A stretch of 43,115 nt of DNA, from NCBI GenBank assembly GCA_031275645.1, contig JAISOL010000002.1, positions 1 through 43,115 on the forward strand. The letters are read 5' to 3'. The stretch is from Deltaproteobacteria bacterium (lineage in GTDB: Bacteria > Desulfobacterota > Desulfovibrionia > Desulfovibrionales > Desulfovibrionaceae). Positions within the stretch are counted from its first letter, which is position 1, and every line of letters begins with the position of its first letter. The position numbers were made by a program, and so were the translations under genes. Below are positions 14,825 through 24,954 of the stretch, piece by piece. Below the pieces are notes generated by a model that saw only the letters and a list, made by a program, of their open reading frames with translations, searched no databases and was not told where the DNA came from.

Positions 14825-16288
14825 TCATTCCTCAAGGTATTGCCGCAACAGCTTGTTGATAAGGCCGGGGTTGCCCGCGCCTCTGGTGGCCTTCATCACC
14901 TGGCCCACAAAAAAGGCCAGCAGCCTGGTCTTGCCCCCTCGGTAGGCCGCCGCCTCCGCCGGGTTACCTTCAACGGCCGCGCGCACGGCTTCTTCCAGGA
15001 CGGAAGAATCCGAAAGCTGCAGGAGGCCTTTTTGCTCAGCCAGGATGTCCACCGGCAGATCGCTGTCCAGAAGTTCCGCAAAAATCTCGCGCACCACCCG
15101 CAGACTTACTTTGCCGGCGTCAAGCATGCGCACGGTATGGGCAAGACGCTCCGGAGAGAAATTGACCGCGGACCAGGAAAGGCCGCGCCGGGCGCATTCC
15201 GGCAGCAATTCCGCCAGAATCAGGGTGGCCGTCCGCTTGCCCCCTCCCCCCGCCTTGAGGGCGGCTTCAAAGTAATCGGCCAGAGCGGCGCTGGAAGTCA
15301 AAATTCCGGACTCCTCGGCATTCAGGCCGAAATCCGCCTCAAAACGCAAGCGGCGCTGTTCCGGGAACTCCGGCAGACCGGAGCGTATCTTCTCCACCTC
15401 CTGCTCCTCCAGAAATACGGGGGGCAGATCGGGACAGGGAAAATAACGGTAGTCCGGAGCGTTTTCCTTGGAGCGCATACCCCGGGTAATACGGGCTTCG
15501 GGATCATAATGGCGGGTTTCCTGCTCAACCTTGCCCCCGGCTTCAAGAATTTCACGCTGGCGTTCCTGCTCATGGCGGGCAGCGTCAAGGATGCTGTTGA
15601 AAGAATTGAGATTTTTCAGTTCCGCCCTGGTGCCGTAGGGTTCATCGCCCTCCCCTTCCTTTACTCGCGGGCGCAGGGAGATGTTCACATCGCAGCGCAT
15701 GCTGCCTTCTTCCATATTGCCGTCGGTAACATCCAGGTAAACCAGCAGGCGGCGCAGGTGGCGCATGAAATCCACGGCCTCGTCCGGGCTGCGCAGATCC
15801 GGCTCGCTGACTATTTCCACCAGCGGAGTGCCGGCCCGGTTCAAATCCACCAGGCTGGCATCAAGCCCTTCGTGCAGGCATTTCCCGGCGTCGTTTTCCA
15901 GGTGGATGCGCGTGATGCCCACGCTTACGGGGCGTCCGCCGGAGATAAATTCCACGCGTCCGCCTTCGCAGATGGGAGGCTCCCACTGAGAAGTCTGAAA
16001 ACCGTTGGGCAAATCCGGATAGAAATAACTCTTGCGCGAGAAGAGCGAAGTCCTGTTAATCCTGCACCCCAGAGCCAATCCGGCCCGCACGGCCAGACGC
16101 ACGGCCTGGGCGTTGATCACGGGCAGGGCTCCGGGCATGCCGGCGCAGACAGGGCAGACCCTGGTATTGGGCTCGCCGCCGAAGAGATTGGGACAGGAAC
16201 AAAACAGCTTGGCTCGCGTCAGGAGCTGAGTATGCACCTCCAGACCGATCACGGTTTCCCAGCGGGATTCCAGGGGGCCGCTGCCCAT
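14825..16288 (-). CDS. gatB: Asp-tRNA(Asn)/Glu-tRNA(Gln) amidotransferase subunit B
   Basis: The protein has 487 residues. The N-terminus WETVIGLEVHTQLLT, the zinc-site cysteines in FCSCPN and VCPVCAGMPGALP, and RADLNSFNS-like motif (RAELKNLNSF) are typical of GatB kinase/transamidase subunits, and a C-terminal YqeY/tail domain with LINKLLRQYLEE ends the protein. It activates the tRNA-bound carboxylate with ATP. It is the first gene of the operon, transcribed divergently from glmS, and a GAGAGGA site precedes the ATG. Presence of gatCAB suggests indirect Gln-tRNA and/or Asn-tRNA synthesis. Confidence 0.96.
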   Translation of the reverse strand: MGSGPLESRWETVIGLEVHTQLLTRAKLFCSCPNLFGGEPNTRVCPVCAGMPGALPVINAQAVRLAVRAGLALGCRINRTSLFSRKSYFYPDLPNGFQTSQWEPPICEGGRVEFISGGRPVSVGITRIHLENDAGKCLHEGLDASLVDLNRAGTPLVEIVSEPDLRSPDEAVDFMRHLRRLLVYLDVTDGNMEEGSMRCDVNISLRPRVKEGEGDEPYGTRAELKNLNSFNSILDAARHEQERQREILEAGGKVEQETRHYDPEARITRGMRSKENAPDYRYFPCPDLPPVFLEEQEVEKIRSGLPEFPEQRRLRFEADFGLNAEESGILTSSAALADYFEAALKAGGGGKRTATLILAELLPECARRGLSWSAVNFSPERLAHTVRMLDAGKVSLRVVREIFAELLDSDLPVDILAEQKGLLQLSDSSVLEEAVRAAVEGNPAEAAAYRGGKTRLLAFFVGQVMKATRGAGNPGLINKLLRQYLEE

Positions 16289-16418
16289 AAAGATTCCTCT
16301 CGCTTATTTTTCCTTTAAAGGGCCTGCCGCAGAGACGGCTTTTAATTCCGGAGAAAGGATGGTAAAGAAATTGCATCCAAAGGTCACGAAAAAAATGTCA
16401 GGATCAAGGATATAGACG

Positions 16419-18251
16419 ATGTGCGGAATCATAGCCTACGCCGGGCACCGGCCGGCCGTTCCTCTGCTGATTGACGGGCTGCGCCGCCTGGAATACCGCG
16501 GGTATGACTCCGCCGGCGTGGCCTTCATTCAGCAGCGGAAAATACATTGCCTGAAGGCCTCCGGCAGGTTGTCCGCGCTGGAGCGCACCGTCTCCTCCTT
16601 CAGGATGCCGCTGCTGGCCAGCAGCGGCATCGGGCATACCCGCTGGGCCACCCACGGGGAACCCAACGAGGCCAACGCCCACCCGCATCTGTCCAATGAC
16701 GGCGGATTCGCTCTGGCCCACAACGGCATAATCGAAAATTACCGCGAGATCAAAAGCCGGCTGGCCGGCTTGGGCTATGTTTTTTATTCCGATACCGATA
16801 CCGAGCCCCTGGTGAACCTGATTGCCGAGGAGCGCAAAAAAACTCCGGACAATCTCTCCGCCTTCCGCAACGCCCTGCTCCGGGTGGACGGCGCCTTTGC
16901 CCTGAGCCTGATCTGCCTGGACGAGCCGGAAGCCGTTTACGCCGCGCGCAAAGACGCGCCGCTCGTCGTCGGGGCGGGGACGGAAGAAAATTTCATCGCT
17001 TCGGATGTTACGGCTTTTCTGCCTTATACCCGCAATGTAATTTTCCTGGAAGAAGGCGAAATAGCGCGCGTGACTCCTTCGGCCCGCGCCGTCTTTGATC
17101 TGCGGACCCTAGAGCCCGTCTCCCGCCATGTCCGGAAGATAGACTGGGATATATCCTCAGCTCAGAAGGGCGGTTACAAACACTTCATGCTCAAGGAAAT
17201 CTTCGAGCAGCCCGCTGTCCTGCGCAACGTGCTGGCCGGCAGAATAAATCCGGGCGGAGGAAAAGTGGAACTGCCGGAATTGGAGAAGCTGCCCCGTCCG
17301 GCCCGCATCCGTATCGTGGCCTGCGGCACTTCCTACAATGCCGGCTTGTGGGCGGCCCCGCTTCTGGAGCAATGGGGAGGCATTCCCTGCGCGGTGGAAA
17401 TAGCCTCGGAATTCAGATATCGCAAGCCCATCCTGGGTAAAGACGAGCTGGTGATTCTGATCAGCCAGTCCGGAGAGACGGCCGATACCCTGGCCGCCCT
17501 GAAAATCGCCGGCGCGAGCAAAGCCGCCACCCTCGGCCTGTGCAACGTTATCGGCTCCTCCATAGCCCGCGGAGCCGACAGGGTCGTCTATACCCAGGCC
17601 GGCCCTGAAATAAGCGTGGCCTCCACCAAAGCCCTGTGCAGCCAGATGGCTCTGCTGGCCGTTCTGGCCCTGCACTTCGGCCTGCGGGCCAAAACCTTTC
17701 CCGTGGAAAAGGCGAAGGAGGAACTGGCCCGCTTCTCACAACTGGCGGATCTGCTGGAAGGGCATCTGCCGTTGCTGCGCCGGGAGGTCGAACCCATAGC
17801 CCTGCGGGCCGCCAACGCCAAAAATATCTTCTTTCTGGGGAGAGGCCAGAACTACGCCCTGGCCCAGGAAGGAGCCCTGAAATTCAAGGAACTCTCTTAC
17901 GTCCACGCCGAAGCCTATGCCGCCGGAGAAATGAAACACGGCCCCATAGCCCTCGTTGACCGGGATTTTCTGACTATTGCCCTGGCTCCCCGCGACGAGC
18001 ACCTGCCCAAGATGATCTCCAATATCCAGGAAGTGGCGGCGCGGGGAGGCCCCATCATCATGCTGGGCCAGCCGGGAGGGGAAACTACGCCCGAATCCGC
18101 GCAATTCTGGTCCATACCGGAATGCCCGCCGCCTTTTGCCGGCTTTGTCATCCTGCCCATGCTCCAGCTTCTGAGCTACGAGGCGGCGCGCTACCTGGGC
18201 AAGGACGTGGATCAGCCCCGTAATCTGGCCAAAAGCGTTACCGTGGAATGA
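16419..18251 (+). CDS. glmS: glutamine--fructose-6-phosphate aminotransferase (isomerizing)
   Basis: The protein has 610 residues, the standard length. An N-terminal class II glutaminase domain (Cys2 in [23 protein letters not shown]) is followed by two SIS domains ([41 protein letters not shown]) and the C-terminal KSVTVE. It makes glucosamine-6-phosphate, the first step toward UDP-GlcNAc for cell wall and lipopolysaccharide. guaA follows after 10 nt, so the two genes share a transcript. I see no glmS ribozyme in the 130-nt upstream gap. Confidence 0.97.
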   Translation: MCGIIAYAGHRPAVPLLIDGLRRLEYRGYDSAGVAFIQQRKIHCLKASGRLSALERTVSSFRMPLLASSGIGHTRWATHGEPNEANAHPHLSNDGGFALAHNGIIENYREIKSRLAGLGYVFYSDTDTEPLVNLIAEERKKTPDNLSAFRNALLRVDGAFALSLICLDEPEAVYAARKDAPLVVGAGTEENFIASDVTAFLPYTRNVIFLEEGEIARVTPSARAVFDLRTLEPVSRHVRKIDWDISSAQKGGYKHFMLKEIFEQPAVLRNVLAGRINPGGGKVELPELEKLPRPARIRIVACGTSYNAGLWAAPLLEQWGGIPCAVEIASEFRYRKPILGKDELVILISQSGETADTLAALKIAGASKAATLGLCNVIGSSIARGADRVVYTQAGPEISVASTKALCSQMALLAVLALHFGLRAKTFPVEKAKEELARFSQLADLLEGHLPLLRREVEPIALRAANAKNIFFLGRGQNYALAQEGALKFKELSYVHAEAYAAGEMKHGPIALVDRDFLTIALAPRDEHLPKMISNIQEVAARGGPIIMLGQPGGETTPESAQFWSIPECPPPFAGFVILPMLQLLSYEAARYLGKDVDQPRNLAKSVTVE

Positions 18252-18261
18252 GGAACTTCTT

Positions 18262-19800
18262 ATGCGAACCGCGCTTGTGATTGATTACGGCTCTCAGGTC
18301 ACCCAGCTCATTGCCCGGCGCATCCGCGAAGCGGGCGTGTACTCGGAAATCATTCCCTGTACCGGAAACCTGGAGGAAATAGCGCAACTGCGCCCGGGCG
18401 CGCTCATTCTCTCCGGCGGGCCAGCCAGCGTCGGCGAAAAAAACGCCCCTACCCTAGATCCGCGCCTGCTGGAAATGGGCGTGCCCATCCTGGGCATCTG
18501 TTACGGCATGCAGCTTCTGGCCCATCATCTGCGGGGAGAACTGGCCCAATCGGTGAACCGGGAATATGGACCGTCGCGGCTTGAAATTACGCAGGATTCT
18601 CCTCTGTGGCACGGCTTTGATCCGGAACAGGAGCTGAACGTCTGGATGTCGCACGGCGACAAAGTCAAAACCCCTCCCCCGGGCTTCGCGGTAATCGGGC
18701 GCACCTCCAGCCTGGAGGTAGCGGCCATGGCCGATGAGAGGCGCCGCATCTACGCCGTGCAGTTCCACCCGGAGGTGTACCACACCGAGAAAGGGGAGCA
18801 GGTGCTCAAGAATTTCCTCTTTCAAATCTGCCGCCTCAATTCCGATTGGAACATGACCGCCTTTGTCAGGCGCAGCCTGGAGGAACTCAAGGGGAAAATA
18901 GGCGGTAAAAAGGTGATCTGCGCCCTTTCCGGGGGAGTGGACTCCACCGTGACGGCGGCGCTCCTGCACAGAGCCATAGGCGGCAACCTGCACTGCATCT
19001 TTGTGGATAACGGCCTGCTCCGCGAAAATGAAAGCGCGGAAGTGGCCGGGCTCCTGCAGCGGCATTTCGACCTGAACCTGCGGAGCGTTGACGCCGGCGA
19101 ACTCTTTCTGGGACGCCTTAAAGGAGTGCTTGACCCGGAAAAGAAGCGCAAAATTATCGGGCGCAGCTTCATCGAGGTCTTCGAGCAGGCCGCCGGAGAA
19201 CTCGGGCAGGCGGATTTTCTGGCTCAAGGCACCCTCTATCCGGATGTCATCGAATCCGTATCCGCCACCGGCATGGGTACGGTAATCAAAAGCCATCACA
19301 ATGTGGGAGGGCTTCCGGAGCGCATGCGCCTTACCCTCATCGAACCTCTGCGCGAGCTGTTCAAGGACGAAGTGCGGGTGGTAGCGCGGGAATTGGGCCT
19401 GCCCGAAGAATTCATAAGCCGCCATCCTTTTCCCGGCCCGGGACTGGCCGTGCGCGTCGTGGGCGAAATCACCGGGGAACGCCTGAAAATTCTGCGCCGG
19501 GCCGACAGCATAGTGCTGGAGGAATTCCGCAAAGCCGGCTGGTACGATAAGGTCTGGCAGGCCTTTGCCGTGCTTCTCCCCCTGAAGACCGTGGGCGTGA
19601 TGGGCGACGGGCGCAGCTACGAGCACATCATAGCCCTGCGCGCGGTGGAAAGCGTGGACGCCATGACTGCGGACTGGGCCGATCTCCCCCATGATCTCCT
19701 GCGCTCCGTCTCCAGCCGCATCACCAATGAAGTGAAGGGGGTGAACCGGGTGGTTTACGACATTTCCTCCAAACCTCCCGCGACCATCGAATGGGAATGA
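18262..19800 (+). CDS. guaA: GMP synthase (glutamine-hydrolysing)
   Basis: The protein has 512 residues. The class I glutaminase domain has C80 (GICYGMQ), H169 and E171 (FHPEVYH). The ATP pyrophosphatase domain has the P-loop SGGVDSTV (about 225-232), and the C-terminal dimerisation domain ends [16 protein letters not shown]. It converts XMP to GMP with glutamine and ATP. It is located between glmS and the VUT transporter gene, with short gaps on both sides. Confidence 0.98.
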   Translation: MRTALVIDYGSQVTQLIARRIREAGVYSEIIPCTGNLEEIAQLRPGALILSGGPASVGEKNAPTLDPRLLEMGVPILGICYGMQLLAHHLRGELAQSVNREYGPSRLEITQDSPLWHGFDPEQELNVWMSHGDKVKTPPPGFAVIGRTSSLEVAAMADERRRIYAVQFHPEVYHTEKGEQVLKNFLFQICRLNSDWNMTAFVRRSLEELKGKIGGKKVICALSGGVDSTVTAALLHRAIGGNLHCIFVDNGLLRENESAEVAGLLQRHFDLNLRSVDAGELFLGRLKGVLDPEKKRKIIGRSFIEVFEQAAGELGQADFLAQGTLYPDVIESVSATGMGTVIKSHHNVGGLPERMRLTLIEPLRELFKDEVRVVARELGLPEEFISRHPFPGPGLAVRVVGEITGERLKILRRADSIVLEEFRKAGWYDKVWQAFAVLLPLKTVGVMGDGRSYEHIIALRAVESVDAMTADWADLPHDLLRSVSSRITNEVKGVNRVVYDISSKPPATIEWE

Positions 19801-19807
19801 TCATCAA

Positions 19808-20302
19808 ATGAAATACGCCCTGCTCTATATAGCCACCATTGTACTGGTGAACGCGGCTTTTGACCATGTGCCGCTGCTCTCTCTCCCCGGCGGGGAACTC
19901 TGGTCTCCGGTATCCCTGGGAGTGGGCCTTGTTTTTGTCATCCGCGACTATGTCCAGAGGAATATAGGGCATCTGGTGCTGCCGGCCATGCTCGCCGGCG
20001 GAGCGATCAGCTGGTTTTTATCCACGCCGGCCATAGCTTTTGCCAGCGTCTGCGCGTTTTTCGCCGGCGAGGCGCTGGACTGGGGCGTGTATACTTTCAG
20101 CGGAAGGCCCTTTTCCCAGCGCATCCTGATTTCCAGTACTCTGGGCACTCCGGTGGACAGTATAGTCTTCCTGGCCCTGCTGGGAATTTTTTCCGTGCCT
20201 TCGGCGCTGATTATGACCCTGGGCAAAATGTGCGGAGCCGTGGTCGTCTATCTGTTCGCGCGCAGACGCGAACCGGCTGCCCGGAGAAGCTGCCGTGCCT
20301 GA
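19808..20302 (+). CDS. VUT-family membrane transporter (queuosine-precursor type)
   Basis: The protein has 164 residues and about five hydrophobic membrane segments. It shows the pattern of the VUT/YhhQ family, including the FVIRDYVQRN region and the GEALDWGVYTF and LGTPVDSIVF motifs. Family members import 7-deazaguanine precursors such as preQ0. It is shorter than E. coli YhhQ, as many bacterial VUT proteins are. It starts 7 nt after guaA and overlaps queF by 8 nt, which strongly supports preQ0 uptake feeding QueF. The exact substrate (preQ0, preQ1 or queuine) is an inference from context. Confidence 0.8.
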   Translation: MKYALLYIATIVLVNAAFDHVPLLSLPGGELWSPVSLGVGLVFVIRDYVQRNIGHLVLPAMLAGGAISWFLSTPAIAFASVCAFFAGEALDWGVYTFSGRPFSQRILISSTLGTPVDSIVFLALLGIFSVPSALIMTLGKMCGAVVVYLFARRREPAARRSCRA

Positions 20303-20777
20303 GCGCCCTCACCGGAAAAAAGGAGAAAGCGGGGCTTTTTCCGGGTTGAGCAAACTCGGCTCTCCCACGGTTTACAAGTACTCCGAACCTGAGAGAGCCA
20401 CTCTGGAGGCCTTTCCCAACCGTTATCCGGAGCGCGACTACGCCGTCACCTTTGAGCACCCGGAATTCACCAGCCTGTGCCCCCTGACCGGGCAGCCGGA
20501 CTTCGGGCTCATTCGTGTGCGCTATGTGCCGGGCGAGCGCTGCCTGGAATCAAAATCCTTCAAACTCTACCTGACGGCTTTCCGCGACCACGGCTCCTTT
20601 ATGGAAAGCCTGACCAACAAAATCGCGGAAGATCTGCAGACTCTGCTCTCTCCCCGCCGCCTTACAGTGGAAGGAATTTTCAACGCCCGTGGAGGCACAC
20701 GCATTTCCGTGCGCGTGGATTATCTGGATGCGGCCCTTGCTCCGGAACGCCTGGAGGCGCTCCGCGGGCTCTGGTAA
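20295..20777 (+). CDS. queF: NADPH-dependent 7-cyano-7-deazaguanine reductase
   Basis: The protein has 160 residues, a short unimodular QueF. The catalytic C62 in TSLCPLTGQPDFG and D69, and the substrate-binding E in CLESKSFKLY, are present. It reduces preQ0 to preQ1, which is then inserted into tRNA by Tgt. The GTG start at 20295 overlaps the transporter gene, so the two are coupled. With no other queuosine synthesis gene in the window, this fits salvage of imported preQ0, though de novo genes may lie elsewhere. Confidence 0.92.
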   Translation: MPERPHRKKGESGAFSGLSKLGSPTVYKYSEPERATLEAFPNRYPERDYAVTFEHPEFTSLCPLTGQPDFGLIRVRYVPGERCLESKSFKLYLTAFRDHGSFMESLTNKIAEDLQTLLSPRRLTVEGIFNARGGTRISVRVDYLDAALAPERLEALRGLW

Positions 20778-20856
20778 AAGAGGTCTCAGATCCAGCAAGA
20801 CGGCGTTGCGGCCGTCCGCTGCGCCGGACCCGCCCTTTCCGGCCGTGTTCCGTTTC

Positions 20857-20930
<74 letters not shown>

Positions 20931-20948
20931 GTTTCAAAGATAAAAAAC

Positions 20949-21023
<75 letters not shown>

Positions 21024-21037
21024 TCAACGGAAATCTG

Positions 21038-21066
21038 GATGTAAGGCAAAAGCGGACGACTGTCAA
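21038..21066 (-). promoter_or_regulatory. promoter of the tRNA-Gly/tRNA-Cys operon
   Basis: On the minus strand a perfect TTGACA (21066-21061), a 17-bp spacer and TACATC (21043-21038) precede the tRNA-Gly 5' end by about 14 nt, as expected for a stable-RNA promoter. Confidence 0.65.
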
Positions 21067-21119
21067 GTGCGCCTTCCCCAAATCCGTAAAATGCGCCCCG
21101 CAAGTTCCGCGAAGATTGC

Positions 21120-21148
21120 TTGACGGGTTTTCCGGATTAATATATCAA
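21120..21148 (+). promoter_or_regulatory. promoter of the metE riboswitch transcript
   Basis: TTGACG (21120-21125), a 17-bp spacer and TATCAA (21143-21148) place the start of transcription near 21155, right at the beginning of the cobalamin riboswitch. Confidence 0.65.
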
Positions 21149-21154
21149 TCTATA

Positions 21155-21315
21155 AAGATATTGTGATAAGAAACGGAAGGCGGTGTAAATCCGCCACGGG
21201 CGCGCCACTGTTACCGGCCAGACCAGCCTGTGCCACTGTCCGCGGGAAAGCGGACGGGAAGGCCAGGCGGCTTTTCCAATTCCACAGGGCCGGAAGTCAG
21301 GAGACGACTTGTCAC
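21155..21315 (+). promoter_or_regulatory. cobalamin (B12) riboswitch
   Basis: The element contains GGTGTAAATCCGCCACGGGC and GCCACTGT (21204-21211), the conserved core of the cobalamin class, and the B12 box AAGTCAGGAGACGACTT (21294-21310). A second GCCACTGT (21232-21239) starts the variable arm. It lies between a good promoter and metE. Adenosylcobalamin is expected to shut off the B12-independent methionine synthase when B12 is plentiful. The expression platform is somewhere in 21316-21458; I cannot assign it firmly. Confidence 0.9.
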
Positions 21316-21458
21316 GATAGCCGCGATTGGCGCGGCGCGGCAGTACTGTCTCGCGTACAGGCATATGCCGGCGCCACCCGGATTCTTTCATCGTCTCCCG
21401 GTTCCGGGCGCTCGTGAAATAGACTGCCCTTTCAACATTTTTGATGAAAGGAGCAATC

Positions 21459-23723
21459 ATGCTGACCCACATTCTGGGTTTCCCCGGCATCGGGAAACAG
21501 CGGGAGCTGAAACAGGCTCTCGAATCCTTCTGGAGCGGGCGGCTTTCCGCCCAGGCCCTTTCCGAAACATGCGCGGCTTTGAAAAAACGGCACTGGGAAA
21601 TACAGAGGAATGCCGGTCTGGACTATGTGACCACCGGCGATTTTTCCCTGTATGACCGCATGTTGGACACCACTCTGATGCTCGGCGCGATCCCGCCGCG
21701 CTTTGCGCCCTGCCTTGCCGGCTCCCCTCTCGAACTGTATTTCAGTCTGGCCCGGGGCGATGCCGGACGCGACATAAACGCCCTGGAAATGACCAAATGG
21801 TTTGACACCAACTATCACTATCTTGTTCCGGAAATAGACGCCAAAGGCCTGTGGACGGGGAGCACTCCTCCGGTCGTCGAGGATACGCGGCAGGCGCGGG
21901 AACTCGGCTTTTCTCCTAAACCGGCGCTGATCGGGCCTTTTACCTGGCTGGCTCTGGCAAAAAGCCAGGGCGGCGCCCTGAAATGGGCGCGCCTCGACGA
22001 GATTGCCGCCGCTTACGCGCGTCTTATGGTCAAGCTCTCCGCCCATTGCGACTGCATTCAGATTGAGGAACCGGTGCTGTGCACGGAATTGTTGCCGCGA
22101 GAAGCGGTCAAGCGCTTTGAGGGAATATACGCCGTCCTGAATTCCGCTTGCGGCGACGCGAAGCTCATGCTGACGACTTATTTCGGCCCGCTGGCGCGAA
22201 ATGCGGATTTAGCGTCAGCTTCCGGCTGCGCCGTTCTGCATGTGGATCTCGCGCGCGGCGGAGGACAGCTTGAGTCGGTGCTCTCTTCGCTTCCCGGCGA
22301 TGTGGCGCTTTCGCTCGGCCTGGTGGACGGGCGCAATATCTGGAAAACGGAATATGCCCAGGCCGTGCCGCTGATCAGGAAGGCCGTTTCCGCCTTGGGT
22401 CAGGAGCGCGTCCTGCTGGCCTCAAGCTGCTCTCTGCTGCATTGCCCGGTGGATCTGGACGGAGAAAGCTCCTTGCCGGAACACATCAAAAAGCGCCTGG
22501 CCTTTGCCGTGCAAAAATGCGCCGAACTACGGGACTTGCGCGGGATAGTCGAGGACGGAGACGCAAAGGCGCTAGCGGAGAATGCCGCTGCTTTGAAAGA
22601 GGCCGCGACGCACCCTGATATGCGTATAGCCTCCGTGCGGCGGCGTGTTTCTTCCGTCACGCCTGCCATGCTCGCGCGCCGTTCGGACTACCCGGCGCGG
22701 CGCATCGCCCAGGCCTGGCTCAGGCTCCCCCCGCTGCCGACCACCACCATCGGCTCTTTCCCGCAGACAGATTCCATCCGCAAAACGCGCCTGGCCTACA
22801 AGAGCGGCGAAATGTCGGAAGCGGAGTATACGGCCGCCATCCGGAACGAAATCAAAGACTGCATCGAAAAACAGGAAGAGCTCGGCCTGGATGTTCTGGT
22901 ACACGGCGAAGCCGAGCGCAACGATATGGTGGAATACTTCGGCCAGCAACTCGGCGGATTCTGCTTCACCCGGAACGGCTGGGTACAAAGCTACGGCAGC
23001 AGATGCGTCAAACCGCCGGTCATTTACGGAGACGTTTACCGCAAGGCCACCATGACCGTGGACTGGATACGTTATGCCCAGTCCCTCACCTCAAAGCCGG
23101 TCAAAGGCATGTTGACCGGCCCGGTGACGATTCTGTGCTGGAGCTTTGTGCGGGACGATCTGGAGCGGAGCGAGGTCTGCAAACAAATCGCTCTTGCCAT
23201 CCGGGACGAGACGCTTGACCTGGAAAAAGCGGGCGTGCGCGTCATCCAGATCGACGAGGCCGCGTTGCGCGAAGGCATGCCGCTGACCGCCGCGGAAGCC
23301 GAAATCTATCTGCGCTGGGCCGTCGAAGCCTTTCGCCTCGCTTCTTCCGGCGTGGAAGACGGCACACAGATACATACGCATATGTGCTACAGCGAGTTTA
23401 ATGCCATTCTTCCCTGGATAGCCAGGATGGACGCCGATGTTCTCAGTATCGAATCCAGCCGGAGCGGCATGGAGCTTTTAGACGCTTTTGCCGAGTTTCG
23501 TTACCCCAGGGGTGTGGGGCCGGGCGTGTACGATATCCACAGCCCGCGCATTCCCGCAACGGAAGAAATGGAGCGGCTTCTCCGCAGGGCTTTGCTCCAT
23601 ATTCCCAGAGAACAACTGTGGGTAAACCCGGATTGCGGGCTGAAAACGCGCCGCTGGGAAGAAGCCTGGCCCGCTCTGCGGAACATGGTCGCCGCCGCCG
23701 AACGGGTACGCGGCCTGGCCTGA
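21459..23723 (+). CDS. metE: cobalamin-independent methionine synthase
   Basis: The protein has 754 residues from the ATG at 21459, chosen because AAAGGAG (21447-21453) precedes it; an earlier ATG at 21441 lacks a site. Zinc ligands fall at H641, C643, E665 and C726, the same numbers as in E. coli MetE. The N-terminal half carries the PGIGKQRELKQALESFW motif. It transfers a methyl group from methyltetrahydropteroyl-triglutamate to homocysteine in the cytosol. The upstream cobalamin riboswitch implies that the cell also has, or imports, B12 and probably a MetH. No other methionine gene is adjacent. Confidence 0.97.
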   Translation: MLTHILGFPGIGKQRELKQALESFWSGRLSAQALSETCAALKKRHWEIQRNAGLDYVTTGDFSLYDRMLDTTLMLGAIPPRFAPCLAGSPLELYFSLARGDAGRDINALEMTKWFDTNYHYLVPEIDAKGLWTGSTPPVVEDTRQARELGFSPKPALIGPFTWLALAKSQGGALKWARLDEIAAAYARLMVKLSAHCDCIQIEEPVLCTELLPREAVKRFEGIYAVLNSACGDAKLMLTTYFGPLARNADLASASGCAVLHVDLARGGGQLESVLSSLPGDVALSLGLVDGRNIWKTEYAQAVPLIRKAVSALGQERVLLASSCSLLHCPVDLDGESSLPEHIKKRLAFAVQKCAELRDLRGIVEDGDAKALAENAAALKEAATHPDMRIASVRRRVSSVTPAMLARRSDYPARRIAQAWLRLPPLPTTTIGSFPQTDSIRKTRLAYKSGEMSEAEYTAAIRNEIKDCIEKQEELGLDVLVHGEAERNDMVEYFGQQLGGFCFTRNGWVQSYGSRCVKPPVIYGDVYRKATMTVDWIRYAQSLTSKPVKGMLTGPVTILCWSFVRDDLERSEVCKQIALAIRDETLDLEKAGVRVIQIDEAALREGMPLTAAEAEIYLRWAVEAFRLASSGVEDGTQIHTHMCYSEFNAILPWIARMDADVLSIESSRSGMELLDAFAEFRYPRGVGPGVYDIHSPRIPATEEMERLLRRALLHIPREQLWVNPDCGLKTRRWEEAWPALRNMVAAAERVRGLA

Positions 23724-23764
23724 TTGCTTCTCAGGCGGGAAGCGGCCGGGAGGGGTTAAGCGAA

Positions 23765-24904
23765 TCAGGAAAAGCGCATCCCTCCGGCCGCCGCGGCCGC
23801 GGCATAGGCCTCCAGGGTGCCTTCCAGAAAGTTCCGCGGCCGCAAGCCCTCCAGAGCCCTGCGTCCGGCCAGGCGTAAAGCTTCCAGCTTTTCCCGGTCC
23901 AGGCGCAGAACCTCCAGCATCCCGGCCAGAGCGTCTATGTCCGCCAGAGGGACAAGCAATTCGGAGGGCAGTATGTCCGGCATGACCCCTATGTCGCTGC
24001 TTAACAGGGGAACATCGCAGGCCAGCATCTCCAGAGCCGCCCTGGCAATGGCCTCGGAAGCCACTGAGGCAAGCACCCCCAGATCCAGGGCGTTAATGCA
24101 GGCGCGCACATTTTCCACCCTGCCGGTGATGCGCGTGCGTTCCGCGATGCCCTCCTCCAGGCAGAGGAGTTCAATATCCCGGCAATCCATCCCGGCAGGG
24201 GCGCCTATGCACAAAAGTCTGATCCCCAGAAGCTCGGGATGTCTCCTCCTGAGCCTCCCCAGAGCCCGTATAAGAATCTCATGCCCTTTCACCGGATCAA
24301 GGCGGCCGAGAATGCCGACCACAAAATCCTCATCCCTGTAGCCGAAGGCGGAACGCGCGGCCCTTCCCTCCTCCCTGTCCGGATAAAAGAGATGCGTATC
24401 GACCCCTCCCGGGACAGTGAAGACTTTGGAGGAAGGCACGGCGAAACGATCCAGGAAAATGTCGGCGATGCCGGAATTGGTGGCGATAAGCGCATCCGCG
24501 ACCTCGGCGTAAAGCAGGCGGTTGAGCAGGTTGTCGCGGGGCGGGCGCTGATCTCCTCTGGTGCGCACCAGGGCGAAATTCCGTTCCAGTTTTTTGAGCA
24601 GCCCCCATAAAAAAAAGTATTCACCCCTGTGGCAGTCCACTACGTCCGGCCTGTATCCCCGCAGCAGGGAGCGCAGGGAGCGGGCAAGACCAGGCAGGGC
24701 AAGAGGCCCGGCGCTGTTCAGAGGCAGGGCCAGGGGCGCGAGCCCCCACTCTTCGGCCTTACGGAAGCTGTCCGTACCCTCCAGACCGAGCACCAGGGCC
24801 TCGTGCCCGTTTTCCCTGAGCAGACGGGACAGGAACAGGGCATACCAGGCCGTGGCGTTGAACCAGCGGACATTGACCACCTGTATGGTGCGTAATTTGC
24901 GCAT
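23765..24904 (-). CDS. glycosyltransferase family 4 (GT-B)
   Basis: The protein has 379 residues. An N-terminal GT4-type domain (VVNVRWFNATAWYALFLSRLLRENGH) precedes a C-terminal nucleotide-sugar domain with VVGILGRLDPVKGHE (about 192-206) and an EX7E motif in SEAIARAALEMLA (about 284-296). This is typical of GT4 enzymes that build lipopolysaccharide or other glycans. The acceptor and sugar are unknown. It starts 50 nt after tonB in the same direction and could be read from that operon, or have its own promoter in that gap. Confidence 0.85.
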   Translation of the reverse strand: MRKLRTIQVVNVRWFNATAWYALFLSRLLRENGHEALVLGLEGTDSFRKAEEWGLAPLALPLNSAGPLALPGLARSLRSLLRGYRPDVVDCHRGEYFFLWGLLKKLERNFALVRTRGDQRPPRDNLLNRLLYAEVADALIATNSGIADIFLDRFAVPSSKVFTVPGGVDTHLFYPDREEGRAARSAFGYRDEDFVVGILGRLDPVKGHEILIRALGRLRRRHPELLGIRLLCIGAPAGMDCRDIELLCLEEGIAERTRITGRVENVRACINALDLGVLASVASEAIARAALEMLACDVPLLSSDIGVMPDILPSELLVPLADIDALAGMLEVLRLDREKLEALRLAGRRALEGLRPRNFLEGTLEAYAAAAAAGGMRFS

Positions 24905-24954
24905 GCGCCTTTTTATCCCAAAACACGCGGAAAAGCAAAGCTCCCGCGACGCCG

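Noticed and set aside
9784-16318. Long open frames opposite the SNF2 and gat genes (for example 496 aa on minus at 9784-11274 and 492 aa on plus at 14840-16318)
   Set aside because: They mirror recognisable genes in GC-rich DNA and show only low-complexity, arginine/glycine/alanine/glutamine-rich translations without motifs or ribosome binding sites.
16289-16418. glmS ribozyme or riboswitch before glmS
   Set aside because: The 130-nt gap shows no conserved glmS ribozyme core; only a divergent gatB/glmS promoter region is expected.
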